Notes: generated by a model not told the origin, from the sequence alone. Counted from the stretch's first letter, positions 1-7,840 are shown. The stretch: 20,114 bases of DNA from an uncultured Blautia sp. (GCA_946538475.1 CAMNGN010000015.1:1-20114); one strand, 5' to 3'. A program made the numbers and translations.

Positions 1-13
1 GGAAGGTGTATAG

Positions 14-133
14 GTGAAACAGGAACACAGGGGGACGGTCCTTTTGTGTTTTCCCGACAGGAACACAGGGGAATGATTCCCCTGTGTCCCCGGGAAAACA
101 CAAAAGGACCGTCCCCCTGTGTTCCTGTTTCAC
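14..133. repeat. Nested inverted-repeat element, copy 1 (REP/BIME-like)
   Basis: The two outer arms, 14-56 and 91-133, are perfect 43-base inverted repeats. Between them lies an offset second hairpin with 11-base arms at 63-73 and 77-87 and loop TGA. Each outer arm contains a 27-base core (24-50, inverted at 97-123) that recurs in the element at 8851-8955. Everything outside this core differs between the two copies. The element overlaps the last bases of the lactonase gene, whose TGA stop (130-132) lies in the right arm. No T-run follows the hairpin in the lactonase direction, so it is not a textbook terminator. The layout resembles paired REP sequences (BIMEs), which in other bacteria are mobilised by RAYT Y1 transposases. 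That link is inferred, as no transposase lies in the window. Confidence 0.85.
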
Positions 134-1233
134 TTATTCTGCAGCTCCGTCTCCGACGGCGCCGCCGGTTCATCCGGCACGGCCCAGATGTGGATGCTGT
201 TGGGCTGATCCACATTGAGCGGTTTGCTGTTCATCACGATGATGTTCTTGTCATAGTCCACCTTAAATGTGGTGATCGTGTTGCTGGCGTGATTTGCCAC
301 CGCGATATGCTGATTGTCGGGGAAGATCACGATATCCTTGGGATAATCGCCGCTGATCGGAAGCGTGAACTTCTTGGTCAGCAGGCCCGACTCCTGATCG
401 ATCTCGAACATCGAGACTGTGTTTTCGCCCGCGGTGGTGCAGTAAAGATGTTTGCTGTCGGGAGCGAGCGCAAGCCCGGAAGCCGCGCTGTGGATCGCAT
501 CGGGATCGTTTTCTTTATACAATGTACTTACAGACTGAAGGAGCTCGAACTCGGGCTGCTTGCCGCTGCCGTCATACGAATAAACCTTGATCTCATTGCT
601 GAGCTCGAACAGCACATACGCAAAACGACCGTCTCTGCTGAAACGAATGATACGCGGGCCGCTCTCTCTGGGGCATCTGACGATATCTACAAGCTCCAGC
701 TTGTTCGTTCTTTTATTAATACGATACACTTTGATCTGGTCAATGCCATTGTCTACCGCGCACAGATACTTGTTATCCGGCGTCGGACGTACACAATTGA
801 CATGCGGTCTGAAGTTACGCTCGGCGACACTTCCCAGGCCGCTGTGGAATACACCATCCATAAGACTTCCCAGACGGCCGTCCTGATGTGTATGCACGAC
901 TGTCACTTTTCCGTCATGATAGCCGGCCACATAAAGATACTTGCCATCCACGTCTGTCGCCAGGAAACATCCTCTCATGCCGTCGATATCCACACTGTTG
1001 ATCCGATGAAGGTCTCCGTTCTCATCCCTGCGGAAAACCGCAACTCCTTCATCTTCAATTGCGTACAGATATTTATAATTTTTTGAAACCGCGGTATGAG
1101 AAGCATTGCTGACCTTGACTTCACTCCGCTCGGTCAGAATTCCGTTCTCCACATCGACATCATAAACTTTGACGCCTTTACTTGTACCATGTGTATATGA
1201 GCCCACATACGCTACATACTTTTTGCTGTCCAT
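130..1233 (-). CDS. Lactonase family beta-propeller protein (possible 6-phosphogluconolactonase)
   Basis: The 367-residue product resembles the YbhE/Pgl lactonase family, seven-bladed beta-propellers of about 330-400 residues. It opens with the family-typical YVGSYT stretch (residues 9-14) and shows repeated blade motifs such as DGKYLYVAGYHDGKVTV, TPDNKYLCAVDNG and APDSKHLYCTTAG. No signal peptide or membrane segment is seen, so it is probably cytoplasmic. Some family members hydrolyse 6-phosphogluconolactone in the pentose phosphate pathway, but others act on other lactones, and no pentose phosphate gene is nearby. The ATG at 1231-1233 follows a GGGAGG site by 6 bases. The gene has its own promoter (1314-1342) although it follows the isocitrate dehydrogenase cluster in the same direction. 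Its stop codon lies within the palindromic element at 14-133, so the extreme C-terminus may have been altered by that element. Confidence 0.85.
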   Translation of the reverse strand: MDSKKYVAYVGSYTHGTSKGVKVYDVDVENGILTERSEVKVSNASHTAVSKNYKYLYAIEDEGVAVFRRDENGDLHRINSVDIDGMRGCFLATDVDGKYLYVAGYHDGKVTVVHTHQDGRLGSLMDGVFHSGLGSVAERNFRPHVNCVRPTPDNKYLCAVDNGIDQIKVYRINKRTNKLELVDIVRCPRESGPRIIRFSRDGRFAYVLFELSNEIKVYSYDGSGKQPEFELLQSVSTLYKENDPDAIHSAASGLALAPDSKHLYCTTAGENTVSMFEIDQESGLLTKKFTLPISGDYPKDIVIFPDNQHIAVANHASNTITTFKVDYDKNIIVMNSKPLNVDQPNSIHIWAVPDEPAAPSETELQNK

Positions 1234-1313
1234 CCCTTGCCTCCCGTTGCCTTATCAGGTAATCAGATTTCCGGGTCCTCTCCCCGGTCTGTCATTATCG
1301 CTGCTCTGCCCTC

Positions 1314-1342
1314 ATTATAGCATAAAGCCCCTTTTGCTACAA
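1314..1342 (-). promoter_or_regulatory. Predicted promoter of the lactonase gene
   Basis: On the minus strand a TTGTAG -35 (1337-1342) lies exactly 17 bases from a consensus TATAAT -10 (1314-1319), which carries an upstream TGC as an extended -10. Transcription would start near 1307, giving a leader of about 70 bases. The leader contains a small 5-bp GC hairpin (1271-1275 with 1283-1287). The site lies in the 124-base gap after the precorrin-2 dehydrogenase gene, so the lactonase can be expressed separately from the upstream genes. Confidence 0.7.
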
Positions 1343-1357
1343 GGAACATCTTTTCTG

Positions 1358-1834
1358 TCAGTCAGAAGATTCCAGTGTTTTTTCGACAGCAGTCTGCACG
1401 GCAGCGCTTACCTTTCTCGCCTTTTCACCGTCAAGCCCTGTTGCGGCAACACCAATGACCATATCATTGCGAATGTATATGCCGGGAAACTGAAAATCGC
1501 ATTTTTCCCTGTCATTGGAAACATTCACGTAGATCCCCTCTTCTTTGCAGAGTCTGTAGATGTCATCATTCAGCTTCCGGTCCGTCGTAGCGGTCAGCAC
1601 AAGATAGGCATCATGAAAGTCCGATCGCTTTACAAGCCGCTGATGCAAAGTGATCTTGCCCAGTTTTTCCATATCGATCAGTTCCTGCGAGGCATCCTTT
1701 GCGATCACAGTAACGTTTCTTGTAAACTGCAGCAATGTCCGGGCTCTCCGCACCGCAGTGCTTCCACCGCCGACGATCACCACGCTTTTGTCCGAAAGAT
1801 CAATAAACATTGGAAAATATCTTTTATTTTTCAT
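1358..1834 (-). CDS. Precorrin-2 dehydrogenase (SirC/YlnF/Met8 N-domain type)
   Basis: This 158-residue protein matches the NAD-binding family that oxidises precorrin-2 to sirohydrochlorin in siroheme and cobalamin synthesis. The start MKNKRYFPMFIDLSDKSVV leads into a Rossmann GGG (residues 22-24) followed by A27 and R29-R30. The conserved acidic residue of the family (Asp141 in yeast Met8p, by recalled alignment) appears as D108 in the VSNDREKCDF segment. The chain ends soon after the first helix of the usual C-terminal dimerisation domain, shorter than Met8p or CysG. Compact versions such as B. subtilis YlnF are of similar length, so it need not be a fragment. No other tetrapyrrole gene is visible nearby. 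The gene starts 46 bases after the isocitrate dehydrogenase gene, with a GAGAGG site ahead of its ATG, and is probably the last gene of the fhs-led unit. Whether it also chelates iron cannot be told. Confidence 0.85.
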   Translation of the reverse strand: MKNKRYFPMFIDLSDKSVVIVGGGSTAVRRARTLLQFTRNVTVIAKDASQELIDMEKLGKITLHQRLVKRSDFHDAYLVLTATTDRKLNDDIYRLCKEEGIYVNVSNDREKCDFQFPGIYIRNDMVIGVAATGLDGEKARKVSAAVQTAVEKTLESSD

Positions 1835-1880
1835 CTATCCAACCTCTCACGGGAATGATGAAGATAAACTACAGTATATA

Positions 1881-3077
1881 TTACAGTCTGTCACGAATAG
1901 CAAGGATAAAGTCACGGCTGTTCAGGACGACCGGATCCTTGATCGAAGTGATGAGTGCAAGGTCGCGGGTCATTTTGCCGGATTCGATCGTATCGATCGT
2001 GGCTTTTTCCAGCCTGTCCGCAAACTCTTCCAGTTCCTTGATGCCGTCAAGCTCACCGCGTTTTCTGAGCGCTCCTGTCCAGGCAAAGATCGTTGCTACC
2101 GAGTTTGTCGAAGTCTCTTCGCCGTTCAGATGTTTGTAGTAATGGCGCTGTACCGTTCCGTGAGCGGCTTCGTATTCATAGATACCGTCCGGAGATACGA
2201 GGACCGAAGTCATCATCGCAAGAGAACCAAAGGCAGAAGAAACCATGTCGCTCATCACATCGCCGTCATAGTTCTTGCAGGCCCAGATGAAGCCGCCTTC
2301 GGCCTTCATCACACGTGCCACGATATCATCGATCAGGCTGTAGAAGTATTCCAGGCCTGCGGCATCAAATTTTTCCTTGTATTCTGTATCGAAGATCTCC
2401 TGGAAGATCGCCTTAAACCGCGCATCGTATGTCTTGGAGATGGTGTCCTTGCTGCCGAACCAGACAGACTCGCCCATGTCGAGGGCATAGCTGAAACAGC
2501 TGCGTGCAAAGCTGCGGATGGAATCGTCCATGTTGTGAATGCCCTGGACGATGCCGGGCGCTTCAAACTCCTGGATCGGCTCCTCGATCTCTGTGCCGTC
2601 ATCGCCGCGGAACACCAGATAGGCAACTCCCGGTCTGTCGATGTACAGCTCTGTATTTTTGTAAACATCGCCGTAAGCATGACGGGCAAGCGTGATCGGC
2701 TTCTTCCAGTTACGTACACAGGGCTCAATTCCTTTTACCACGATTGGTGTCCGAAATACGGTACCGTCCAGAATAGCACGGATCGTACCGTTCGGGCTCT
2801 TGTACATTTTTTTGAGGTCGTACTCGCTCATTCTTGCATGGTTTGGCGTGATGGTCGCGCACTTGACAGCCACACCGTATTTTTTGGTCGCCAGCGCGGA
2901 ATCGATCGTCACCTGATCATCGGTATCGTTCCGGTGTTTCAGTCCCAGGTCATAGTATTCTGTCTTCAGATCGATATAAGGAAGAAGCAGCTCGTCCTTG
3001 ATCATCTGCCAGAGGATTCTGGTCATCTCGTCGCCGTCCATCTCCACAAGAGGTGTCTTCATCTGAATTTTAGCCAT
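1881..3077 (-). CDS. icd: NADP-dependent isocitrate dehydrogenase
   Basis: The 398-residue product oxidatively decarboxylates isocitrate to 2-oxoglutarate. It belongs to the subfamily that includes the eukaryotic homodimeric NADP enzymes rather than the E. coli Icd type. Visible motifs are LVEMDGDEMTR (10-20), KCATITPNHARM (72-83) and the substrate loop SPNGTIRAILDGTVFR (94-109), with S94, N96, R100 and R109. Further on are R132, catalytic-type Y136, the metal-binding YDGDVMSD segment and HGTVQRHY, whose Arg-His pair fits NADP preference. The length matches the family. The ATG follows GGAG by 8 bases. The gene lies 23 bases after a Re-citrate synthase-like gene, so the two probably supply 2-oxoglutarate for glutamate. 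Aconitase, needed between them, is not in the window. Confidence 0.95.
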   Translation of the reverse strand: MAKIQMKTPLVEMDGDEMTRILWQMIKDELLLPYIDLKTEYYDLGLKHRNDTDDQVTIDSALATKKYGVAVKCATITPNHARMSEYDLKKMYKSPNGTIRAILDGTVFRTPIVVKGIEPCVRNWKKPITLARHAYGDVYKNTELYIDRPGVAYLVFRGDDGTEIEEPIQEFEAPGIVQGIHNMDDSIRSFARSCFSYALDMGESVWFGSKDTISKTYDARFKAIFQEIFDTEYKEKFDAAGLEYFYSLIDDIVARVMKAEGGFIWACKNYDGDVMSDMVSSAFGSLAMMTSVLVSPDGIYEYEAAHGTVQRHYYKHLNGEETSTNSVATIFAWTGALRKRGELDGIKELEEFADRLEKATIDTIESGKMTRDLALITSIKDPVVLNSRDFILAIRDRL

Positions 3078-3100
3078 CGTTTTCTCTCCTTCCGAATATC

Positions 3101-4498
3101 TCAGTTCTTATGCAGGGTGATTCCCAGGCGCTCGCAAGTCTCGTCTGTCAGGGCTTCAAGTTCACCGCGGGACATGACCGTAACACGGCCTTCGTCATAC
3201 TGCTGATCGACCCAGGCTTTCATCAGCTGTACCAGCTCGCTGTTCTTATCGATCATGTTTTCACCTTTGAGCTTGTAATGCGTGTTCAGCCAGTGCGCGA
3301 TTCCGGCTGCTCCCGAAGTGTTGGAGACAGCAACTTCCACAGGCCTGTTCAGGAACTTGTCGGTATCGAAGATATTGTATATCTCCTCGTTCTTTAACAG
3401 TCCGTCCGCATGAATGCCCGCTCTGGTAACATTAAAGTTTCTTCCCGCAAAAGGTGTTCTGTCCGGAATTCTGTATCCGATCTCTTTTTCGTAATATTCC
3501 GCCAGTTCGGTGATCACGGTGGGATCCATTCCGCCGAGATTTCCCTTCAGCTGTGCATACTCAAACACCATCGCCTCCAGAGGCGTATTTCCCGTTCTCT
3601 CTCCGATGCCGAAGAGGGATGTGTTTACACCGCAGGCACCGTAGAGCCATGCCGTGGTGGAATTGCTTACTGCTTTATAAAAATCGTTATGTCCGTGCCA
3701 CTCGATCAGCTCCGAAGGAACACCCGCGTGGACCATGATACCGTAGATGATGCCCGGCACCGATCTGGGGATCACCGCGCCCGGATAGTTGACGCCGTAG
3801 CCCATCGTATCGCAGCATCTGACCTTTACCGGAATGCCGTACTGCTGGCGGAGCTTCATCAGCTCAAGGCAGAACGGAATAACATATCCGTAGATGTCGG
3901 CTCTGGTGATGTCTTCCAGATGGCATCTTACGGCCACACCGATCTCCAGGCACTCTTTTACGATGCTCAGATAATGCTCCATGGCCTGTCTTCTGGTCAT
4001 CTTCATTTTATAGAAGATATGGTAGTCCGAGCAGCTGACAAGGATACCTGTCTCCTTCATGCCCATCTCTTTGACCAGAAGGAAGTCCTTCTTGCTTGCA
4101 CGGATCCAGCTTGTCACCTCGGGGAACTCATATCCCCTCTCCATACATTTGACGACTGCGTCTCTGTCCTTTTTGCTGTACAGGAAGAATTCGGACGCAC
4201 GTATACGGCCGAGCGGTCCTCCCAGTTTGTGAAGATAATCATATATCGTGACGATCTGTTCCGTCGTATAAGGCTCTCGCGACTGCTGTCCGTCCCTGAA
4301 GGTCGTGTCTGTGATCCAGATATCATCCGGCATATGATGCGGAACGATACGATCGTTGAACGCAATTTTGGGAACCTCGGAATAGGGGAACAGATTGTGA
4401 AATACATTAGGTGTCTCTACGTCGACAAGAGGATACATATGCTCCTCGAGCTGAAGCAGATTGGTGGATTTGTTCATCATTACGCGGCGGTCTTCCAA
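3101..4498 (-). CDS. Re-type citrate synthase-like protein (isopropylmalate/homocitrate synthase family)
   Basis: The 465-residue protein has the HMG-CoA lyase-like TIM barrel of the isopropylmalate/homocitrate synthase family: DTTFRDGQQS (64-73), CHLED (192-196), CCDTMGYG (228-235), the metal-binding WHGHND (267-272) and GIGERTGNTPLE (297-308). The DTTFRDGQQ segment with the PPY/EPYT-type continuation resembles the Re-citrate synthase of Clostridium kluyveri, which condenses acetyl-CoA and oxaloacetate. The adjacent isocitrate dehydrogenase supports that role over homocitrate or isopropylmalate synthesis. The start chosen is TTG (4496-4498) because GGAGG lies 9 bases upstream; the internal ATG pair at codons 7-8 has no such site. 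The C-terminal 90 or so residues lack an obvious LeuA regulatory domain. Substrate choice is inferred from context. Confidence 0.8.
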   Translation of the reverse strand: MEDRRVMMNKSTNLLQLEEHMYPLVDVETPNVFHNLFPYSEVPKIAFNDRIVPHHMPDDIWITDTTFRDGQQSREPYTTEQIVTIYDYLHKLGGPLGRIRASEFFLYSKKDRDAVVKCMERGYEFPEVTSWIRASKKDFLLVKEMGMKETGILVSCSDYHIFYKMKMTRRQAMEHYLSIVKECLEIGVAVRCHLEDITRADIYGYVIPFCLELMKLRQQYGIPVKVRCCDTMGYGVNYPGAVIPRSVPGIIYGIMVHAGVPSELIEWHGHNDFYKAVSNSTTAWLYGACGVNTSLFGIGERTGNTPLEAMVFEYAQLKGNLGGMDPTVITELAEYYEKEIGYRIPDRTPFAGRNFNVTRAGIHADGLLKNEEIYNIFDTDKFLNRPVEVAVSNTSGAAGIAHWLNTHYKLKGENMIDKNSELVQLMKAWVDQQYDEGRVTVMSRGELEALTDETCERLGITLHKN

Positions 4499-4507
4499 TT
4501 TGTCATT

Positions 4508-4512
4508 CCTCC
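4508..4512 (-). promoter_or_regulatory. Ribosome binding site deciding a TTG start
   Basis: A GGAGG on the minus strand lies 9 bases before the TTG at 4496-4498. It marks that codon, rather than the ATGs at codons 7-8, as the start of the Re-citrate synthase-like gene. The ATG directly after the GGAGG is too close to be used. Confidence 0.7.
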
Positions 4513-4560
4513 AGACTATAAATAATAAGCTGCGGTCTGTACGGCCGTATATTCAGATGA

Positions 4561-5406
4561 TCATTTTCGCATTGCGGCATCGACCACATGGCGTACAAGG
4601 ACGCTCGTGGTAACACTTCCGACTCCGCCCGGAACGGGAGTGATGTACCCTGCGATTTTTTCGGCTTCGGAAAATTTAACGTCTCCGCAAAGCTTACCGT
4701 TCTCATCCGTATTGATTCCTACATCTATTACGATCTGCCCTTCGCGCACATGCTCCGCACCGATCACGCCTGCTCTGCCTGCTGCCACGATCAGGATATC
4801 TGCCTCTTTAGTGACCGAGCTCAGATCCTTCGTCCTTGTGTGGCAGATGGTCACGGTGGCATTTTTCTGCAGCAGCATCATCGATACCGGTTTGCCCACT
4901 ACCAGGCTTCTGCCGACAACGACTGCTTTTTTCCCTGTGCAGTCGATCCCGTAATGGTCAAGGATCTCGATGCACGCCTGTGCCGTGCAGGGAGGATAGC
5001 CGATATTTCTTCCGGAGAAGACCCCCGATATGGAAAGATCGGTCATGCAGTCCACGTCTTTTTCCGCCGCGACCGCATTTTCGATGACCGATGCGTCGAG
5101 ATGACGGGGAAGAGGTCTGAGAAGAAGGACCCCGTGGATCTTATCATCCCGATTTATCCTGTCGATACATGCAAGCAGCTCTTCCTGAGACACCTTCTCG
5201 TCAAAGCTCATGACGGTGCACTCTGCTCCAAGCGCTTCACATCTCTTTTTTGCTCCTCTTTCATAAGCAAGATCCCCCGGATTCTCGCCCACCCGCAGGA
5301 TGGCAAGAGTCGGGACGATCCCTCTCTCTTTTAAACGCAGCACATCATCGGAAATACGTTTGTTCAGTGCTCCGTTCACTTCTTTACCTAACAGCAGTTC
5401 TGCCAT
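4561..5406 (-). CDS. folD: FolD-family methylenetetrahydrofolate dehydrogenase (cyclohydrolase activity doubtful)
   Basis: The 281-residue protein has the FolD fold: an N-terminal substrate domain and a Rossmann domain with VVVGRSLVVGKPVS (152-165), KDVD (116-119), PPCTAQA (128-134) and the C-terminal ITPVPGGVGSVTTSVL stretch. It would interconvert methylene- and methenyl-THF with NAD(P). Two positions usually linked to the cyclohydrolase step differ. The family segment YxxxK reads YERGAK (48-53), with Ala where the catalytic Lys normally sits and Lys one place later. The VQLPLP segment reads LLRPLP (95-100), with Leu for Gln. A dedicated cyclohydrolase gene, fchA, lies 29 bases upstream, so this may be mainly a dehydrogenase. 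The ATG follows a GGAGG-type site, and the Re-citrate synthase-like gene starts 62 bases downstream. Confidence 0.92.
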   Translation of the reverse strand: MAELLLGKEVNGALNKRISDDVLRLKERGIVPTLAILRVGENPGDLAYERGAKKRCEALGAECTVMSFDEKVSQEELLACIDRINRDDKIHGVLLLRPLPRHLDASVIENAVAAEKDVDCMTDLSISGVFSGRNIGYPPCTAQACIEILDHYGIDCTGKKAVVVGRSLVVGKPVSMMLLQKNATVTICHTRTKDLSSVTKEADILIVAAGRAGVIGAEHVREGQIVIDVGINTDENGKLCGDVKFSEAEKIAGYITPVPGGVGSVTTSVLVRHVVDAAMRK

Positions 5407-5435
5407 GGATATCTCCTCCCCGCGTACTCAAAGTA

Positions 5436-6071
5436 TCAGTTTCCTCTGAGACGCAACTGCACGTCTTCAAATATTCTGTCGGCTTCCGCCTGATATTTCT
5501 TAAGCATGCTGTCTGCTTTTCTGTCGAGTTCTTCCGCATAGGGGCGGTCCTTCATCGCTTTGGTGTTGATGAACACGTTCAGGCTTGCACCCTGCAGCGC
5601 GGCTTTCAGGCATACCGCAGCCACACCGGCATCGCTCACCGCCAGCACCGAACCTTTTGCAGCGAATTCCTTCACCAGTTCCAGCGCTTCACAGCATTTT
5701 TCCATGATCTCGAGCGGAACCGTGCAGGCCTCTCTCAGGGCAGCTTCCATGACTCTAGCCTTCTCCGCCTTCTGTTCTTCCGTTTCCTTTGGAAGACCGT
5801 AGGCTTTTGAGAGCGGTTCGAACACCTCAGCGTCGCGGTCAACAAGCCGCAGGAACTCCTTTTCCAGGCGTCCCGCTTTTTCTTTGAGCGTGTACATTTC
5901 TTCTTCGACTTCCGCATACTTCTTCTTGCCGACCGTAAGGCTTCCGACCATATCGCCGAGCGCCGTACCGACGGCTGCCACAAGCGCAGATGCACCACCG
6001 CCGCCCGGGACGGGGGCTTTCGAAGATAATTTATCTACAAATTCCGTACAGGTATGTTCAGCAAAACCCAT
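5436..6071 (-). CDS. fchA: Methenyltetrahydrofolate cyclohydrolase (cyclodeaminase/cyclohydrolase family)
   Basis: The 211-residue, largely helical protein matches the FTCD cyclodeaminase-like family. The diagnostic N-terminal segment is APVPGGGGASALVAAVG (residues 19-35), where the PGGG loop binds the folate ligand. A long charged helix follows (about 48-95), then the conserved VSDAGVAA segment (145-152), as in FchA proteins of purine- and C1-metabolising clostridia. FchA converts 5,10-methenyl-THF to 10-formyl-THF, between Fhs and FolD. The operon order supports this reading over formiminoglycine/histidine cyclodeaminase roles, as no formiminotransferase or histidine-degradation gene is present. 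The ATG lies 7 bases after GGGAGG and 36 bases after the fhs stop. Confidence 0.88.
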   Translation of the reverse strand: MGFAEHTCTEFVDKLSSKAPVPGGGGASALVAAVGTALGDMVGSLTVGKKKYAEVEEEMYTLKEKAGRLEKEFLRLVDRDAEVFEPLSKAYGLPKETEEQKAEKARVMEAALREACTVPLEIMEKCCEALELVKEFAAKGSVLAVSDAGVAAVCLKAALQGASLNVFINTKAMKDRPYAEELDRKADSMLKKYQAEADRIFEDVQLRLRGN

Positions 6072-6107
6072 GTTTGCACCTCCCGCAATATGCCATGATC
6101 ACAGATA

Positions 6108-7793
6108 TCAGAAAAGGCCGGAGATCCTGCCGTTTTCATCGACATCGATACGCTCGGCTGCCGGAACCTTGGGCAGGCCGGGCATGGTCATGATCTCACC
6201 TGTCAGGGCAACGATAAATCCTGCGCCTGCCGAGATCTTCAGGTTACGTACAGTCACTTCAAAGTCCGTCGGGGCTCCAAGCTTGTTCTGATCGTCGGTG
6301 AGAGAATACTGTGTCTTTGCCACACAGATCGGGCAGTTTCCAAAGCCCAGATCTTCAAGCTGTTTTGCCTGCTTCTGCGCCTGAGCGGTGAGAACAACGC
6401 CTTTACCGCCATAGATCTTCCGGACGATCTGATTCAGTTTATCTTCAATACTGCCGGTGAGTTCATAGGAATAACGGAAATCATTCGGCTCTTCTACCAG
6501 ACGGATCACCTCTTCAGCCAGTGCTTTTCCGCCTTCGCCGCCTTTTGCCCATACTTCCGAAAGCGCGACATTGACACCCAGCTCTTTACACTTTGCTTCG
6601 ACAAGAGCAAGCTCGGCCTCGGTGTCTGTCGGGAACGCGTTCAGGGCGACCACGCAGGGGAGTCCGTACACGTTTTTGATGTTGCTCACATGTTTAAGAA
6701 GGTTCGGAAGCCCCTTCTCCAGCGCTTCCAGATTTTCCTGATTGAGGTCTGCCTTCGGTACGCCTCCGTTATATTTGAGCGCTCTGACCGTTGCGACGAT
6801 GACTACCGCGTTCGGTTTGAGTCCTGCCATACGGCATTTGATGTCGAGGAATTTTTCCGCACCCAGGTCGGCGCCGAATCCGGCTTCCGTGATGGTGTAG
6901 TCCGCCAGCTTAAGAGCCATGCGTGTAGCGGTAACCGAATTGCAGCCGTGCGCGATGTTCGCGAAGGGTCCGCCGTGGACGATTGCCGGAACATGCTCCA
7001 GTGTCTGTACAAGGTTCGGCTTAAGTGCGTCTTTCAGAAGCGCCGCCATAGCGCCTTCTGCATGAAGGTCTCCTGCGGTCACCGGCTTCTGCTCTGAGGG
7101 TTTGCCGTAAGTGTAGCCGATGATGATCCTTGCCAGACGCTTTTTCAGATCGATGATATCGCTTGCGAGGCAAAGGACTGCCATGATCTCGGAAGCGACC
7201 GTGATGTCATAGCCATCCTCGCGCGGCACGCCGTTTGTACGTCCGCCCAGTCCGTCGATCACATTCCTGAGCTGTCTGTCGTTCATATCCACGCAGCGTC
7301 TCCATGTGATCTTTCTCGGATCGATATTCAGCTCGTTGCCCTGGAAAATATGGTTGTCGATCATGGCCGCAAGCAGGTTGTTGGCGGCACCGATCGCGTG
7401 AAAGTCTCCGGTAAAGTGAAGATTGATGTCTTCCATGGGAACCACCTGTGCGTAACCGCCGCCGGCAGCCCCTCCTTTTATTCCGAATACCGGACCGAGC
7501 GATGGCTCACGAAGGGCGATCATGACATTTTTACCCAGTTTCTGCAGGCCGTCTCCCAGTCCTACCGTTGTTGTCGTCTTTCCTTCTCCTGCCGGAGTAG
7601 GATTGATCGCAGTCACCAGTACCAGCTTGCCGTCGGGTCTGTCGGTCTCTTTGAGCAGATTATAGTCGATCTTCGCCTTATACTTTCCGTACTGCTCAAG
7701 ATACTTATCCTCGATCCCTGCCTTTGCGGCTATCTCGGTAATTGGCAGCATTTCGCTTTCCTGTGCAATTTCGATGTCTGTTTTGTACGCCAT
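6108..7793 (-). CDS. fhs: Formate--tetrahydrofolate ligase
   Basis: The 561-residue protein makes 10-formyl-THF from formate, THF and ATP. The ATP-binding loop TPAGEGKTTTTVGLGDGL (66-83) is followed by REPSLGPVFGIKGGAAGGGY and the LHFTGDFHAI segment, all hallmarks of bacterial formyl-THF synthetases. The length matches the usual 555-560. No membrane segment is seen; the enzyme is cytosolic. The ATG at 7791-7793 follows GGAGG by 9 bases. It is the first gene of the unit fhs-fchA-folD, which covers formate to methylene-THF. The enzymes of the acetogenic carbonyl branch are not in the window, so C1 supply for biosynthesis or formate use is as likely as acetogenesis. The predicted leader is only about 40 bases and leaves no room for a riboswitch. 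Confidence 0.97.
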   Translation of the reverse strand: MAYKTDIEIAQESEMLPITEIAAKAGIEDKYLEQYGKYKAKIDYNLLKETDRPDGKLVLVTAINPTPAGEGKTTTTVGLGDGLQKLGKNVMIALREPSLGPVFGIKGGAAGGGYAQVVPMEDINLHFTGDFHAIGAANNLLAAMIDNHIFQGNELNIDPRKITWRRCVDMNDRQLRNVIDGLGGRTNGVPREDGYDITVASEIMAVLCLASDIIDLKKRLARIIIGYTYGKPSEQKPVTAGDLHAEGAMAALLKDALKPNLVQTLEHVPAIVHGGPFANIAHGCNSVTATRMALKLADYTITEAGFGADLGAEKFLDIKCRMAGLKPNAVVIVATVRALKYNGGVPKADLNQENLEALEKGLPNLLKHVSNIKNVYGLPCVVALNAFPTDTEAELALVEAKCKELGVNVALSEVWAKGGEGGKALAEEVIRLVEEPNDFRYSYELTGSIEDKLNQIVRKIYGGKGVVLTAQAQKQAKQLEDLGFGNCPICVAKTQYSLTDDQNKLGAPTDFEVTVRNLKISAGAGFIVALTGEIMTMPGLPKVPAAERIDVDENGRISGLF

Positions 7794-7840
7794 TCGTGCA
7801 ATTCCTCCGTCCGATGTATACTACAATTTTTTCGTCCCTC

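Noticed and set aside
46..1086. A 346-codon plus-strand open frame starting inside the palindrome
   Set aside because: It is antisense to the lactonase gene and begins within the repeat; no ribosome binding site or domain supports it.
1358..1834. The precorrin-2 dehydrogenase as a truncated pseudogene
   Set aside because: The Rossmann core and key Asp are intact, and compact homologues of similar length such as YlnF are known.
1650..3206. A 518-codon plus-strand open frame opposite isocitrate dehydrogenase
   Set aside because: It is antisense to a well-conserved gene, spans two genes and a gap, and shows no recognisable domain.
7794..7840. A folate riboswitch ahead of fhs
   Set aside because: The predicted leader is only about 40 bases and shows no pseudoknot-like pairing.
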